A DNA stretch of 64,000 nucleotides from Rhizomys pruinosus (lineage: Eukaryota; Chordata; Mammalia; Rodentia; Spalacidae). The notes under the pieces are model-generated. The model did not search any database. It saw nothing but the letters and a program-made list of their open reading frames with translations, and was not told the DNA's origin. The stretch lies in NCBI GenBank assembly GCA_009823505.1, contig VZQC01008082.1:331185-395184 (forward strand), given 5' to 3'. Shown here one piece after another: positions 56,150-64,000 of the stretch (position 1 is its first letter; each line of letters opens with the position of its first letter). The position numbers and the translations under genes are program-made.

Positions 56150-56547
56150 TGTAAGGTCGTAAGCCTACCTAAGTCAGGGATTTTCCATGAAACCAACTGA
56201 GGTAGAAGTTCCAAGAAAGTTGCTCAATAAATATCCTGCAATTAGGCTCCTACTGATATGGGTTACAAGCCTCGATTTATCTCAAGATGCTTCTACTGAT
56301 ATCAGCCACAGATCCATGTACACCCTAATCCCTCAACTCCTCACCCCACCCCCACCTCCTTGTAAACTCACTTCCTTGTGTGCTTGGGTATAAAACTGCC
56401 ATTCTGGGGACATTCTAATGCTGGTCATCCTAACCCTGACAAATGCATGGCAGCCACCATACCTAAAATAAACCCGACTTCCTTTTCATCAGAGTCCTCA
56501 CATTTTCTCCTCTCTGCACCAAGTTTCCCCTCAAAATGAACTTAACA
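56150..56547 (+). promoter_or_regulatory. 3' LTR
   Basis: 398 bases, TGTAAGG to CTTAACA, with TATAAAA and AATAAA in the same places as the 5' LTR. Confidence 0.88.
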
Positions 56548-56599
56548 CTTCTTTAGGTTTATTTAGTACAGCAACTTTACTGTTAAAATTAGAATCCCT

Positions 56600-56840
56600 G
56601 GGGCTGGAGAGATGGTCTAGCGGTTAAGAGCGCCGACCGCTCTTACAGAGGACCCGGGTTCGATCCCCAGCACCCACATGGCGGCCGAGAGCCGTCTGAA
56701 ACTCCAATTCCAGGAGAACTCCAGCTCCAGGGGAATCCGAGACCCTCTTCTGACTTCCGCGGCATTGCACGACACGGGTGCACAGACCTGCATGCAGACA
56801 GTACATTGATACACATACAGAAATAAATTTAAAAAAAAAT
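56600..56840 (+). repeat. B2 SINE, long type
   Basis: Sense, near consensus; AAATTAGAATCCCTG on both sides is the target duplication. Confidence 0.97.
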
Positions 56841-56849
56841 TAGAATCCC

Positions 56850-57065
56850 TGAACAGGCTCTAGAATTAACCTACCATTTATTTTCAGACTTTGTAATTTT
56901 GGTACATGGGTAGAGGGTATGTATACATATTTTAGAGTAATACAAATTTAAAGGGAAAAATGTGAATTCCTAAACATGTTTTGGAATCAACTTATACTTT
57001 ATTTTCAGANGTATATATATCCATATTTTGGAGTAATACAAAGTGAAGGGCACAACAACAAAAGG
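56850..57065 (+). repeat. Tandemly repeated L1 3' UTR fragments
   Basis: TACATATTTTAGAGTAATACAA (about 56930) and CCATATTTTGGAGTAATACAA (about 57021) head two copies of a roughly 90-base unit; both match the L1 3' UTR piece at 12930. The second reaches the AAC-rich part. One N at 57010. Confidence 0.65.
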
Positions 57066-57169
57066 CTTTATTTTTAAATGCTAAAAAGTAAAATTTTAGT
57101 TATAACCACTATAAAGCAACTACTTGAAATATAATACAAAAAAAGAGCTCTGAGTAAGAATTTTTTTTT

Positions 57170-57312
57170 TCTTTTTTGGTCTTTTCGAGACAGGGTCTCT
57201 CTGTAGCCCCAGCTGAACTGGAACTCACTCTGTAGACCAGGCTGCTCTTGAACTCACAAAGATTCACTTCCCTCTGCTAGGATTAAAGGTGTGCGCCACC
57301 ATGGCCGGCAGG
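57170..57312 (-). repeat. B1 SINE
   Basis: Antisense with deletion near its 5' half; GAGTAAG flanks. Confidence 0.93.
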
Positions 57313-57329
57313 AGTAAGTTTTTTTAAAA

Positions 57330-57545
57330 TAGGGTTGGAGAGATAGTGCAGCAGTTAAGAGCACTGGCTGTCCTGAGTTCAAATCTGAGTACCCATATGA
57401 TGGCTAACCACTGTCCATAACTCCAATTCCAACAGCTCTGATGCCCTCTTTTGACCTCCATGGGCACTGCACAATACACATGTACTTACATACATGCAAG
57501 CATTACACTCATACACTTAAAATAAAATAAGTATTTTTAGATTTT
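57330..57545 (+). repeat. Old B2 SINE
   Basis: Sense, diverged, GTTGGAGAGATAGTGCAGCA head. Confidence 0.88.
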
Positions 57546-57619
57546 TAAAATAGCTATAAACATGAAATTATTTCCTAAATCATTTATAGGCAAGCTACTG
57601 CAGCAAAGACAGTGAGGCT

Positions 57620-57712
57620 CATGATGTAGTCCAGGCTGGCTTCAAACTCTTATCAATCCTGCCTGAGTTTCTGAGTGCTAGATTACAGGTATACACCACC
57701 ATGTCTGGCAGG
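57620..57712 (-). repeat. B1-like fragment
   Basis: Antisense, TGTAGTCCAGGCTGGCTTC core. Confidence 0.65.
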
Positions 57713-58022
57713 AAAACTAATTAAATGTAGATATTATAACTACCTCCATCCTGATCTTCCAAGAATACTTAAGGATAATAATCATTTCTGTCATCTATCC
57801 CAGAAGATGATAGTGGTTTTAATTCACTTTTTTTGGCCAGGAAGAAGTTTCGAAGGCTTCTGCTTGGTCTTCCAAACTACAATAGTTCTTACTCAATAGG
57901 CCAGGAATCTGACGTTGGTGCTAAGCTTATCAAAATCACTTGAGGGAGAAGAAAAAATGACCAAGTGGTAGGACAGGGGAGTCATTTTACTTCTAAACAG
58001 TATCATAAAAAGTAGCAAGATA

Positions 58023-58275
58023 TGGGCTGGAGAGATGGCCTAGCGGTTAAGAGCGCCGACTGCTCTTACAGAGGACCCGGGTTCGATCCCCAGCACCCAC
58101 ATGGCAGCCGAGAACCATCTGAACCTCCAGTTCCAGAAGAACTCCAGTTCCAGGGGAATCCGACACCCTCTTCTGACCTCCAAGGCACTGCACAACACAG
58201 GTGCACAAACCTGCATGCAGACAGTACATTCATACACATACAGAAATAAATAAAAATTTTAAAAATATACTAAAA
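58023..58275 (+). repeat. B2 SINE, long type
   Basis: Sense; AAAAGTAGCAAGATA on both sides. Confidence 0.97.
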
Positions 58276-58299
58276 AAAAAAGTAGCAAGATACATATGC

Positions 58300-58645
58300 A
58301 TAAATATTATATGAAGCAAAAGAAACCAGACACAATCCCATTTATGTGAAATGTCCAAAACAAGCAAATTCATCTGGGCATAAAGTGGATTAACGGTTTT
58401 CAAGGATTAGAGAATGGGGAGTGACTGCTTTAATGATTGTAGGGTTTCTTTCTGGGATGATGAAAATGTTCTGGAATTAGTGGTGATGGTTACATAAAAT
58501 TGTTTTTAAAAACTCACAGGCAGGAGGATCAGGAGTTCAGGTTCATCTCTATAGAGAGTTTGAGGCCACCCTAGCCACATGAGACCCTGTATCAAACAAA
58601 TTGAACTCAATTATACACTTTAAATGGTGAATTATATGGGAGTGG
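58300..58645 (+). mobile_element. Ancient L1M 3' end
   Basis: Sense: AGACACAATCCCATTTATGT, GAATGGGGAGTGACTGCTTT, GGGATGATGAAAATGTTCTG, and ATTATACACTTTAAATGGTG, the ordered 3' end of mammalian L1M. A B1-like piece (58515-58600) interrupts it. Confidence 0.75.
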
Positions 58646-58667
58646 GGTTATTTTGTTTTGTTTGCTG

Positions 58668-58747
58668 TTATTGTCTTATTGAGACAGGGTCTCCTGGCTG
58701 GCTTCAAACTCACAGAGATCCCCCTGCCTCTGCCTCCCAAGTGCTTG
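58668..58747 (-). repeat. B1 fragment
   Basis: Antisense, internally deleted. Confidence 0.8.
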
Positions 58748-59031
58748 GCACACATGTTATTTAATTCTACCTCAGTAAGTAAAACACTGAATGACTGTTG
58801 GGTATATAAGGCAACTTTTATTTTTACTCAAAATACTATATTCATACCTTTCTACTTCACATACAGAAAGCCCTTGGCAAATTCTTAACATACATGCCAT
58901 AACTCATAATAGTCACTGCATTGTAAAATAACTTCTTCCTTTTTTTTCCAATCTCTATTTAAATTAGAAGATTTATGGCTCCTTAAAACAAAAGATACAG
59001 TTTGCTTTCAGAGTAAGAAGGATCATTTGCA

Positions 59032-59180
59032 GCCAGGTGTGGTGGCACACAACTTTAATCCTAGCACTTGGGAGGTAGAGGCAGGTGGATCTCTGTGAAT
59101 TCAAGTCCAGCCTGGTCTACATAGTGAGTTTCAGGACAGGTGGCGTTACAGGGAGACCCTGTCTCAAAAAGACAAAAAAA
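59032..59180 (+). repeat. B1 SINE
   Basis: Sense; GATCATTTGC on both sides. Confidence 0.95.
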
Positions 59181-59220
59181 TTTTTAAATTTTTAAAAAAA
59201 CAAAAAAAGAAAGATCATTT

Positions 59221-59375
59221 GCTGAGTATGGTAGCTCATGTCTTTAGTCCCAGCATTCCTGAAAGGCAGAGGCAGGCATTCTCTGTGAGATCAAGGCCAC
59301 CGTAGCCTACATTCAAAGGCAAACTGGACCTATAGGGAAGCTGTCTCAAAATAAAAATAAAAAATAAAAAAAGAA
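59221..59375 (+). repeat. Degenerate B1 SINE
   Basis: Sense, begins GCTGAGTATGGTAGCTCATG. Confidence 0.8.
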
Positions 59376-59442
59376 AGAAAAAATTCAAGGAGTTGAGGGG
59401 AGATGTATCCACAGTAGCACTACTCATAGCCAACAGAAGGAG

Positions 59443-59650
59443 ATGGGCTGAAGATATGGCTCAGCAATTACAAGTACTGGCTGGTCTTCCAGAGGACCTG
59501 TGTTCAATTCCTAACACCCACATGGCAGCTGACAATGGTCCAAAAGTCCAGTTCCAGAATTTCTGGCACCCTCTTCTGGCCTCTGAGGCCATTTTCAGGA
59601 CATGGGTGGACTTACATACAGGCAGGGAAACATACATATATAAAATAAAA
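59443..59650 (+). repeat. Old B2 SINE
   Basis: Sense, diverged, GGGCTGAAGATATGGCTCAG head. Confidence 0.88.
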
Positions 59651-59651
59651 A

Positions 59652-59970
59652 TTAGCTGGGCGTGGTGGCACATGCCTTTAATCCCAGCACTGGGGAGGCA
59701 GAGACAAGCCAATCTCTGTGAGTTCAAGGCCAACATGGTCTACATAGCAAGCTCCAGGTCAGCTGGGACCAAAGGGAGACCTTGTCTCAAAAAGACCAAA
59801 AAATAAAAAAGCCAGGCGTGGTGGCACACGCCTTTAATCCTAGCACTTGGGGAGGCAGAGGCAGACGGATCTTTGTGAGTTCAAGGCCAGCCTGGTCTAC
59901 GGAGTGAGTTCCAGGACAGCTGGGGCTACAGGGAGACCCTGTCTGGAAAAGACAAAAAAAAGAAAAAAAA
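59652..59970 (+). repeat. Two tandem B1 SINEs
   Basis: Sense copies at 59652-59803 and 59810-59970 joined by AAAAATAAAAAA; the second is nearer consensus. Confidence 0.94.
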
Positions 59971-59989
59971 AATACTATACTATACTACA

Positions 59990-60075
59990 TATCCTTGAAC
60001 TTACAATGTAGCCCAGGCTCGCCTCAAACATACAGCAATCCTCTTGCCTCATCCTCCAGAGACCTGAGGTTATCT
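59990..60075 (-). repeat. B1-like fragment
   Basis: Antisense, ACAATGTAGCCCAGGCTCGC core. Confidence 0.65.
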
Positions 60076-60135
60076 ACGTATGTCGAATCTGCCTTACAAA
60101 TAACAGACATTTCAAACCTAGTATGCAATGCTCAC

Positions 60136-60202
60136 CAGTGAGAAAAACTAAGATGTCTCCAGCCATTTCATTCAAATGGATATCCATGGTCACTTTCACA
60201 AT
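60136..60202 (-). CDS. DHX40: DHX40 exon-like segment (67 bp)
   Basis: Read on the minus strand, 22 codons plus one base translate without interruption to a peptide starting [16 protein letters not shown] and ending LVFLT. It lies between motif Ia-containing and later core segments of the DEAH-box RNA helicase DHX40. It is preceded by TTGCTTCAG (acceptor) and followed by GTGAGC (donor), so it looks like a real internal exon. In protein order it follows exactly on the last codon of the intronless copy at 61347. No other intron-separated DHX40 exon is visible further along the minus strand, which would be odd for the working gene. So it may be an exon kept in a partly spliced retrocopy, or a true exon beside a retrocopy. 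Confidence 0.7.
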
Positions 60203-60350
60203 CTGAAGCAAGAAACACAATTGTAATACACTGGTATCAATGTAGTCATTCTCATACTACCATATCCCCTTGCTCCTCAAAAAAGTTTAATTTGGTCTCA
60301 AAAAGTCCTAGCACTCATAATGGCTGTTATTAAAATAGAACAAATTAGGC
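60203..60350 (-). other. Candidate intron sequence
   Basis: Unassigned DNA upstream (on the minus strand) of the exon-like segment. Together with 61266-61346 it forms the non-SINE part of the putative retained intron. Confidence 0.4.
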
Positions 60351-60351
60351 C

Positions 60352-60520
60352 AGCAAGATGGCTCAGTGGGTAAAGCATTAGCTAGGCAAGCGTGCTGACT
60401 GGAGTTTAATCCCTAGAGCCCACATAAAAGTACAAAGACAGAACCAACTCCACTTACAAGCCGTGATTTACCTGCACCCACATACCCATTGTACACATGC
60501 ACAATAATTTAAAAAATTTT
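60352..60520 (+). repeat. tRNA-headed SINE (B2/B4-like)
   Basis: Sense, GGCCAGCAAGATGGCTCAGT head, diverged. Confidence 0.75.
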
Positions 60521-60535
60521 TAATAATAAATTGGG

Positions 60536-60757
60536 GCTGGAGAGATGGTTCAGCAGTTAAGGGCACTGGCTGGTCTTAAAAAAGAGGATCCAGGTTTGGT
60601 TCCCAGCACCCACATAGTGGCTAGAATAACAACTCCAGTTCCAAGGGATCAGACATCCTCCTGTGACCTCTACCAGCATTGCAGTGCCCAGGTGCATTTA
60701 CATACCTGTAGGCCACACACTCATGCACACAAAATAAAAATAAATAAAATTTTGAAA
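60536..60757 (+). repeat. B2 SINE
   Basis: Sense, diverged, A-rich tail. Confidence 0.92.
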
Positions 60758-60770
60758 AGTAAATAATTAG

Positions 60771-61015
60771 GGCTGGAGAGATGGCCTAGCGGTTAAGAGC
60801 GCCAACCGCTCTTACAGAGGACCCAGGTTCGATCCCCAGCACCCACACGGCAGCCGAGAACCGTCTGAAACTCCAATTCCAGGAGAACTCCAGTTCCAGG
60901 GGAATCCGAGACCCTCTTCTGACCTCCGCGGCATTGCACGACACGGGTGCACAGTCTTGCATGCAGACAGTACATTCATACACATACAGAAATAAATAAA
61001 AAAATTGTTAAAAAA
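60771..61015 (+). repeat. B2 SINE, long type
   Basis: Sense; AAAGTAAATAATTA on both sides is the target duplication, so it landed in the tail of the previous B2. Confidence 0.97.
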
Positions 61016-61043
61016 AAAGTAAATAATTAAAAAATAAAACTAG

Positions 61044-61277
61044 GGGCTGGAGAGATGGCCTAGCGGTTCAGAGCGCCAACTTCTCTTGCAGAGGACCCGG
61101 GTTTGATCCCCAGCACCCACATGGCGGCTGAGAACTGTCTGTAACTCCAATTCCAGAACTCCAGTTCCAGGGGAATCCGACACCCTCTTCTGACCTCTGC
61201 AGCACTGCACTACACGGGTGCACAAACCTACATGCAGACAGTACACTCATACACATATAATAAATAAATAAATAAAT
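61044..61277 (+). repeat. B2 SINE, long type with 3-base loss
   Basis: Sense; the duplicated block has lost GAG between its copies. Confidence 0.95.
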
Positions 61278-61346
61278 CTAATGAATTACCAAGTTGCCTA
61301 ATTAAATACAATGACACACATAAAAAACACAAATGAGAAGTAATAC

Positions 61347-62356
61347 TGCTTGAATATATGCAATATTTTCTCTGTCTCTTGGGCCAAACTGCAGAATTTC
61401 TCTCTGACTGGAAAAAGTCTTCCTGGTATATCAAATATTGGACAATTTCTGAAGAATGCAGAGAGCTTGGCTAACTCCATAGTTGCTGACATTACCACAA
61501 CCTTTAAATGTTCCTTTCTGTTAGGAGACTTCTTCTGAAATAGCTTCTTCAATAAACCAAATAAGATATCTGCAGTTAAGAGTTCTTTCATGGGCCTCAT
61601 CCAAATAATGACACTGAATTTGTTAACATTTGGATCTTGGGCTGGAGAGAAGGCCTAGCAGTTAAGAGCGTCGACTGCTCTTGCAGACGACCCGGGTTTG
61701 ATCCCCAGCACCCACATGGCAGCTGAGAACCATCTGTAACTCCAGTTCCAGGGGAATCTGACACCCTCTTCTGACCTCTGCGCCATTGCACGACACGGGT
61801 GCACAAACCTGCATGCAGACAGTACATTCATACACATACGAAAATAAATAACTAAAAAATTTTAAAAGAGATTTGGATCTCCCAGAATATGCTTCAGTAA
61901 ACATCCATCGGTCATGTACTTGACTGCTGTTTCCTTGGAGCTGCAATCATCACAGCAAACTTGTTATCCTACTTTAGAACCCAAAGTACATTTCATTTCT
62001 TCAGCAATCCTTTGAGCACCTGATATGGCAGCTACTTTTTGTGCCTGAGTCACACACCAATCATATCATGTTGTGAAAATCCAGCTTCATAAAGGTATTT
62101 TGGGAGTTGAGTTGTTTTACTGCTTCCTGTATTTACAGTAACAATGAGGAATGAATTTTCTCTCACAGCTTGGATAAACTTTTTTCTTTGTTTCTGGGTA
62201 GGGAAAGTTGGAGTAGTTCCTCCCTCTTGTGATGTGCATCCTTTCTCTTCTCTGTCAGAGATGCAAACAGCCCAGGGTCGTTCCTCCTGGAGCTCTCCAA
62301 GCCGCTGTCCTTCCTCCTGCCACCTTGGCACCCTGCCCACTGGGAAACCCAGACAT
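61347..62356 (-). pseudogene. DHX40: DHX40 retro-pseudogene (5' part, exons joined)
   Basis: DHX40 is a DEAH-box ATP-dependent RNA helicase. On the minus strand a continuous, intronless copy starts at an ATG at 62356-62354 and covers roughly the first 210 residues. It has a shifted N-terminus, then [17 protein letters not shown]. The ATP-binding motif is damaged to NTGSSKT, followed by [28 protein letters not shown] and [15 protein letters not shown]. It is disabled: a frameshift near the start, a stop after SKVG, a one-base loss within the DEAH motif (about 61596), and a four-base loss near 61390. A B2 interrupts it. It ends exactly at CAAGCA (61352-61347), the apparent exon end, followed by GTATTA. 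No A-tail is seen there. Not functional. Confidence 0.9.
61637..61868 (+). repeat. B2 SINE inside the DHX40 pseudogene
   Basis: Sense, short type; ATTTGGATCT on both sides. It splits the pseudogene after LGDPN. Confidence 0.97.
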
Positions 62357-62608
62357 AGACCTGGCCTGGAGCAGAGGTGAGCATGTCCACAAACGGAGAA
62401 GACGGGAGGGGGAAGGCCTAAATATTTTAATTTTAAGAGGGAAATAGCCTATGTCCATGAATAGATGAATATATAAATTGTCAATATACATATCTACATA
62501 ATTCAGCCATAAAAAAGAATGGAGTTTTCTGATCCATGTTACATGGATGAATCTTGAAAATATTAACACTAAGTAAAATAAAAAGGACAAATATTATATG
62601 ATCCTACT

Positions 62609-62722
62609 TTTTTTTTTTTTTTTTTGGTCTGTTTGAGACAGGTTCTCCCTGCAGTCCCAGCTGTCCTCAGGAACTCTGCCTCCTGAGTGCTGGGATTAAA
62701 TGCATGCGCCACCACAAACAGC
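62609..62722 (-). repeat. B1 SINE, shortened
   Basis: Antisense; ATGATCCTACTT on both sides. Confidence 0.93.
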
Positions 62723-62759
62723 ATGATCCTACTTCTATAAATATCTAGAATAGGCAACT

Positions 62760-62955
62760 TTTTGGTCTTTTTGAGACAGGGTCTCCCTATAGGCCCAGCT
62801 GGCCTGGAACTCACTATGTAGACCAGACTGACCTTGAACTCACACAGAGCCACCTGCCTCTACCTCCCAAGTGCTGGGATTAAAGGCATACACCACCAAA
62901 AAAAAAATAAAATAAAATAAAATAAAAATAAAGGCATACACCACCATGTCCAGTT
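62760..62955 (-). repeat. B1 SINE with end duplication
   Basis: Antisense B1 whose AAAGGCATACACCACCA end is repeated around an AAAAT run (62898-62932). TAGAATAG(G/A)CAA flanks it. Confidence 0.93.
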
Positions 62956-63139
62956 AGAATAGACAATTTTATGGAGACAAAAATGGATGAGAGATTAAAC
63001 AAGGGCTGGGGAAAAAGAGAATATGGGGAGTGATTGCTTAATGTGTTCAAAGGTTCAGTTTGAGATGATGAAAAGTTTTAGAAATAGTAGTGATAGTTAT
63101 ACAATACTGCGAATGTAATTATTGTCACTGTTTTTGCCT

Positions 63140-63265
63140 TTTAATTGTTTAAGACAGGATCTGATCTAGCACAAGCTGGTCTCTAACATACTTGGAAATG
63201 AGGCCAGCATTGAAATTCTGGCACACCTGCTGCCTCAGCCTTCAAAGTACTAGAATTACAGGTAT
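63140..63265 (-). repeat. Degenerate B1-like SINE
   Basis: Antisense relic, AGACAGGATCTGATCTAGC to AGAATTACAGGTATAC. Confidence 0.6.
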
Positions 63266-63304
63266 ACTAATTATTTCTATAGAATTGTTTGCTTTTTGGC
63301 TTGT

Positions 63305-63548
63305 TTTGCTTTTGACAGAAGTCTCCCTTTGTAGCTCAGGCTGGCCTGGAACTGCCTACATCAACCAGGCTGGCCTGGAACTGCCTACATCAACCAGGCT
63401 GGCCTGGAACTGCCTACATCAACCAGGCTGGCCTGGAACTGCCTACATCAACCAGGCTGGCCTGGAACTGCCTACATCAACCAGGCTGGCCTCCTGCTTC
63501 TGCCATCTGAATGCTGGGGTGGCAGGCATGAGTTACCATGCTAGTGGG
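63305..63548 (-). repeat. B1-like SINE with an internal 29-bp minisatellite
   Basis: Antisense. Five perfect 29-base units (63338-63482) beginning AGGCTGGCCTGGAACTG, plus a partial sixth, expand its centre. 29 is not a multiple of three, so the translated frame cycles through all three readings. Confidence 0.93.
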
Positions 63549-63574
63549 GTTTTTTTGTTTGTTTTTTGTTTTTT

Positions 63575-63768
63575 TTTTTAATGTGTATAAATGTATTGCC
63601 TGTAAGTGCACCATTTCTGGCAATGCCTGCAGAGGTCAGAAGAGGGTGTAAGATCCCTTGGAACTTGAGTTACAGACAGTTGTTAGCCACCAAAAAGTGC
63701 TCAGATCCAAACCCAAGTCCTCTGCAAGAGCAGACAGGGCTCTTAACCATTGAGACATCTCTCTAGCC
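63575..63768 (-). repeat. Old B2 SINE
   Basis: Antisense, diverged. Confidence 0.9.
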
Positions 63769-63790
63769 CATTTAAACCACTTCCACCTCA

Positions 63791-64000
63791 GGGGCTGGAG
63801 AGATGGCTCAGTGGTTAAGAGTGCTCACTGCTCTTGCAGAGGACCAGGGTTCGATTCCCAGCACCCACATGGCGGCTAAGAACTGTCTTTAAGCAGGGCA
63901 TGGTGGCCCAGGCCTTTAGTCCTAGGAGAGGCAGAGGCAGGCGGATCTCTGTGAGTTCGAGGCCAGCCCTGTCTACAGAGTGAGTCCCAGGCCAGCTGGG
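63791..64000 (+). repeat. Dimeric B2-head/B1-body SINE (copy 6, cut by window edge)
   Basis: Sense; B2 head then CTGTCTTTAAGCAGGGCATGG at the junction (63884-63903) and a B1 body that continues past the window. Confidence 0.82.

Larger units (their letters stand above)
50488..56547 (+). mobile_element. LTR-flanked endogenous retrovirus, gag-start only
   Basis: A provirus-like element on the + strand with LTRs at 50488-50864 and 56150-56547. The nearly matching CTTCC (50483-50487) and CTTCT (56548-56552) are its likely target duplication. Just inside the 5' LTR, TGGTGCC at 50867 could be a primer-binding site. The leader is pyrimidine-rich (50960-51360). A gag start is visible at 51743. I find no reverse transcriptase, protease or integrase motif in the remaining 4 kb; only a weak env-like stretch near 55684-55902. 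Later SINE insertions lie inside. It looks non-autonomous and old, since the LTRs differ at many positions. Confidence 0.85.
62440..63135 (+). mobile_element. Ancient L1M 3' end split by two B1s
   Basis: CATAAAAAAGAATGGAGTTTTC, TTACATGGATGAATCTTGAA, AAATATTATATGATCCTAC, then after the SINEs GGGGAGTGATTGCTTAATG and GATGATGAAAAGTTTTAG, parallel to 58300-58500. Confidence 0.75.

Noticed and set aside
58040..58237. Repeated 60-68 residue frames starting MYECTVCMQVCAPV or MYCLHAGLCT
   Set aside because: They recur many times and each coincides with the antisense strand of a B2. They are SINE read-through, not a gene family.
63338..63482. 29-base repeats resembling a CRISPR array
   Set aside because: There are no spacers; the units are directly adjacent, and this is a mammalian SINE context.
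63192..63581. 129-codon open frame
   Set aside because: Its length comes from the stop-free 29-base repeat inside a B1-like SINE.

Overview
The window is nuclear DNA of a muroid rodent, judged from its repeats: dozens of B1 (7SL-derived) and B2 (tRNA-derived) SINEs, ID/B4-type SINEs, Lx-like L1 3' ends, and ORR1 and MT MaLR LTRs. Older mammalian repeats (MIR, L2, L1M) lie between them. The exact species cannot be fixed by reading. I find no complete protein-coding gene. Most short open frames are read-throughs of SINEs; the recurrent 60-70 residue frames are antisense B2.

Layout. 1-2,400: B1 copies and unassigned DNA. 2,400-8,160: a near full-length but badly decayed LINE-1 on the + strand, with 5' repeats, ORF1 and ORF2 remnants and a 3' UTR. 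8,240-13,310: nested SINEs, Lx-type 3' UTRs and a TG...CA repeat split by a 1.8 kb L1-type insertion. 13,310-17,200: mostly low-repeat DNA. 17,770-25,840: dense SINEs, an LTR at 19,994-20,523, and a 157-base N gap inside a B2. 26,500-33,400: SINE clusters plus two non-coding RNA relics, a full-length retroposed U1 snRNA (27,082-27,246, minus) and a tRNA-Phe remnant (28,302-28,371, plus). 33,500-42,000: SINEs, an Lx 3' UTR, and L2 and MIR relics. 42,058-43,172: two MaLR solo LTRs, each with a 5-bp target duplication. 43,300-50,480: SINEs and three antisense truncated L1 3' ends. 50,488-56,547: an LTR-flanked endogenous retrovirus with a short gag start and no recognisable pol. 56,600-64,000: SINEs, decayed L1M, and a DHX40 pseudogene.

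Two things stand out. First, an intronless, disabled copy of the 5' part of DHX40 (62,356 down to 61,347) stops exactly at an apparent exon end followed by GT. The next DHX40 exon, undamaged and with good splice signals, lies 1.1 kb further on in the right order and strand (60,202-60,136). This looks like a semi-processed retrocopy, or a retrocopy beside a genuine exon. Second, six SINEs share one B2-head/B1-body junction; three have clear matching short repeats around the whole unit, so they look like one dimeric SINE family rather than chance neighbours.

The remaining unique stretches (for example 13,310-14,850, 16,260-17,160, 36,660-37,040, 40,600-41,170, 46,708-47,280, 48,290-49,140) show no gene I can support.
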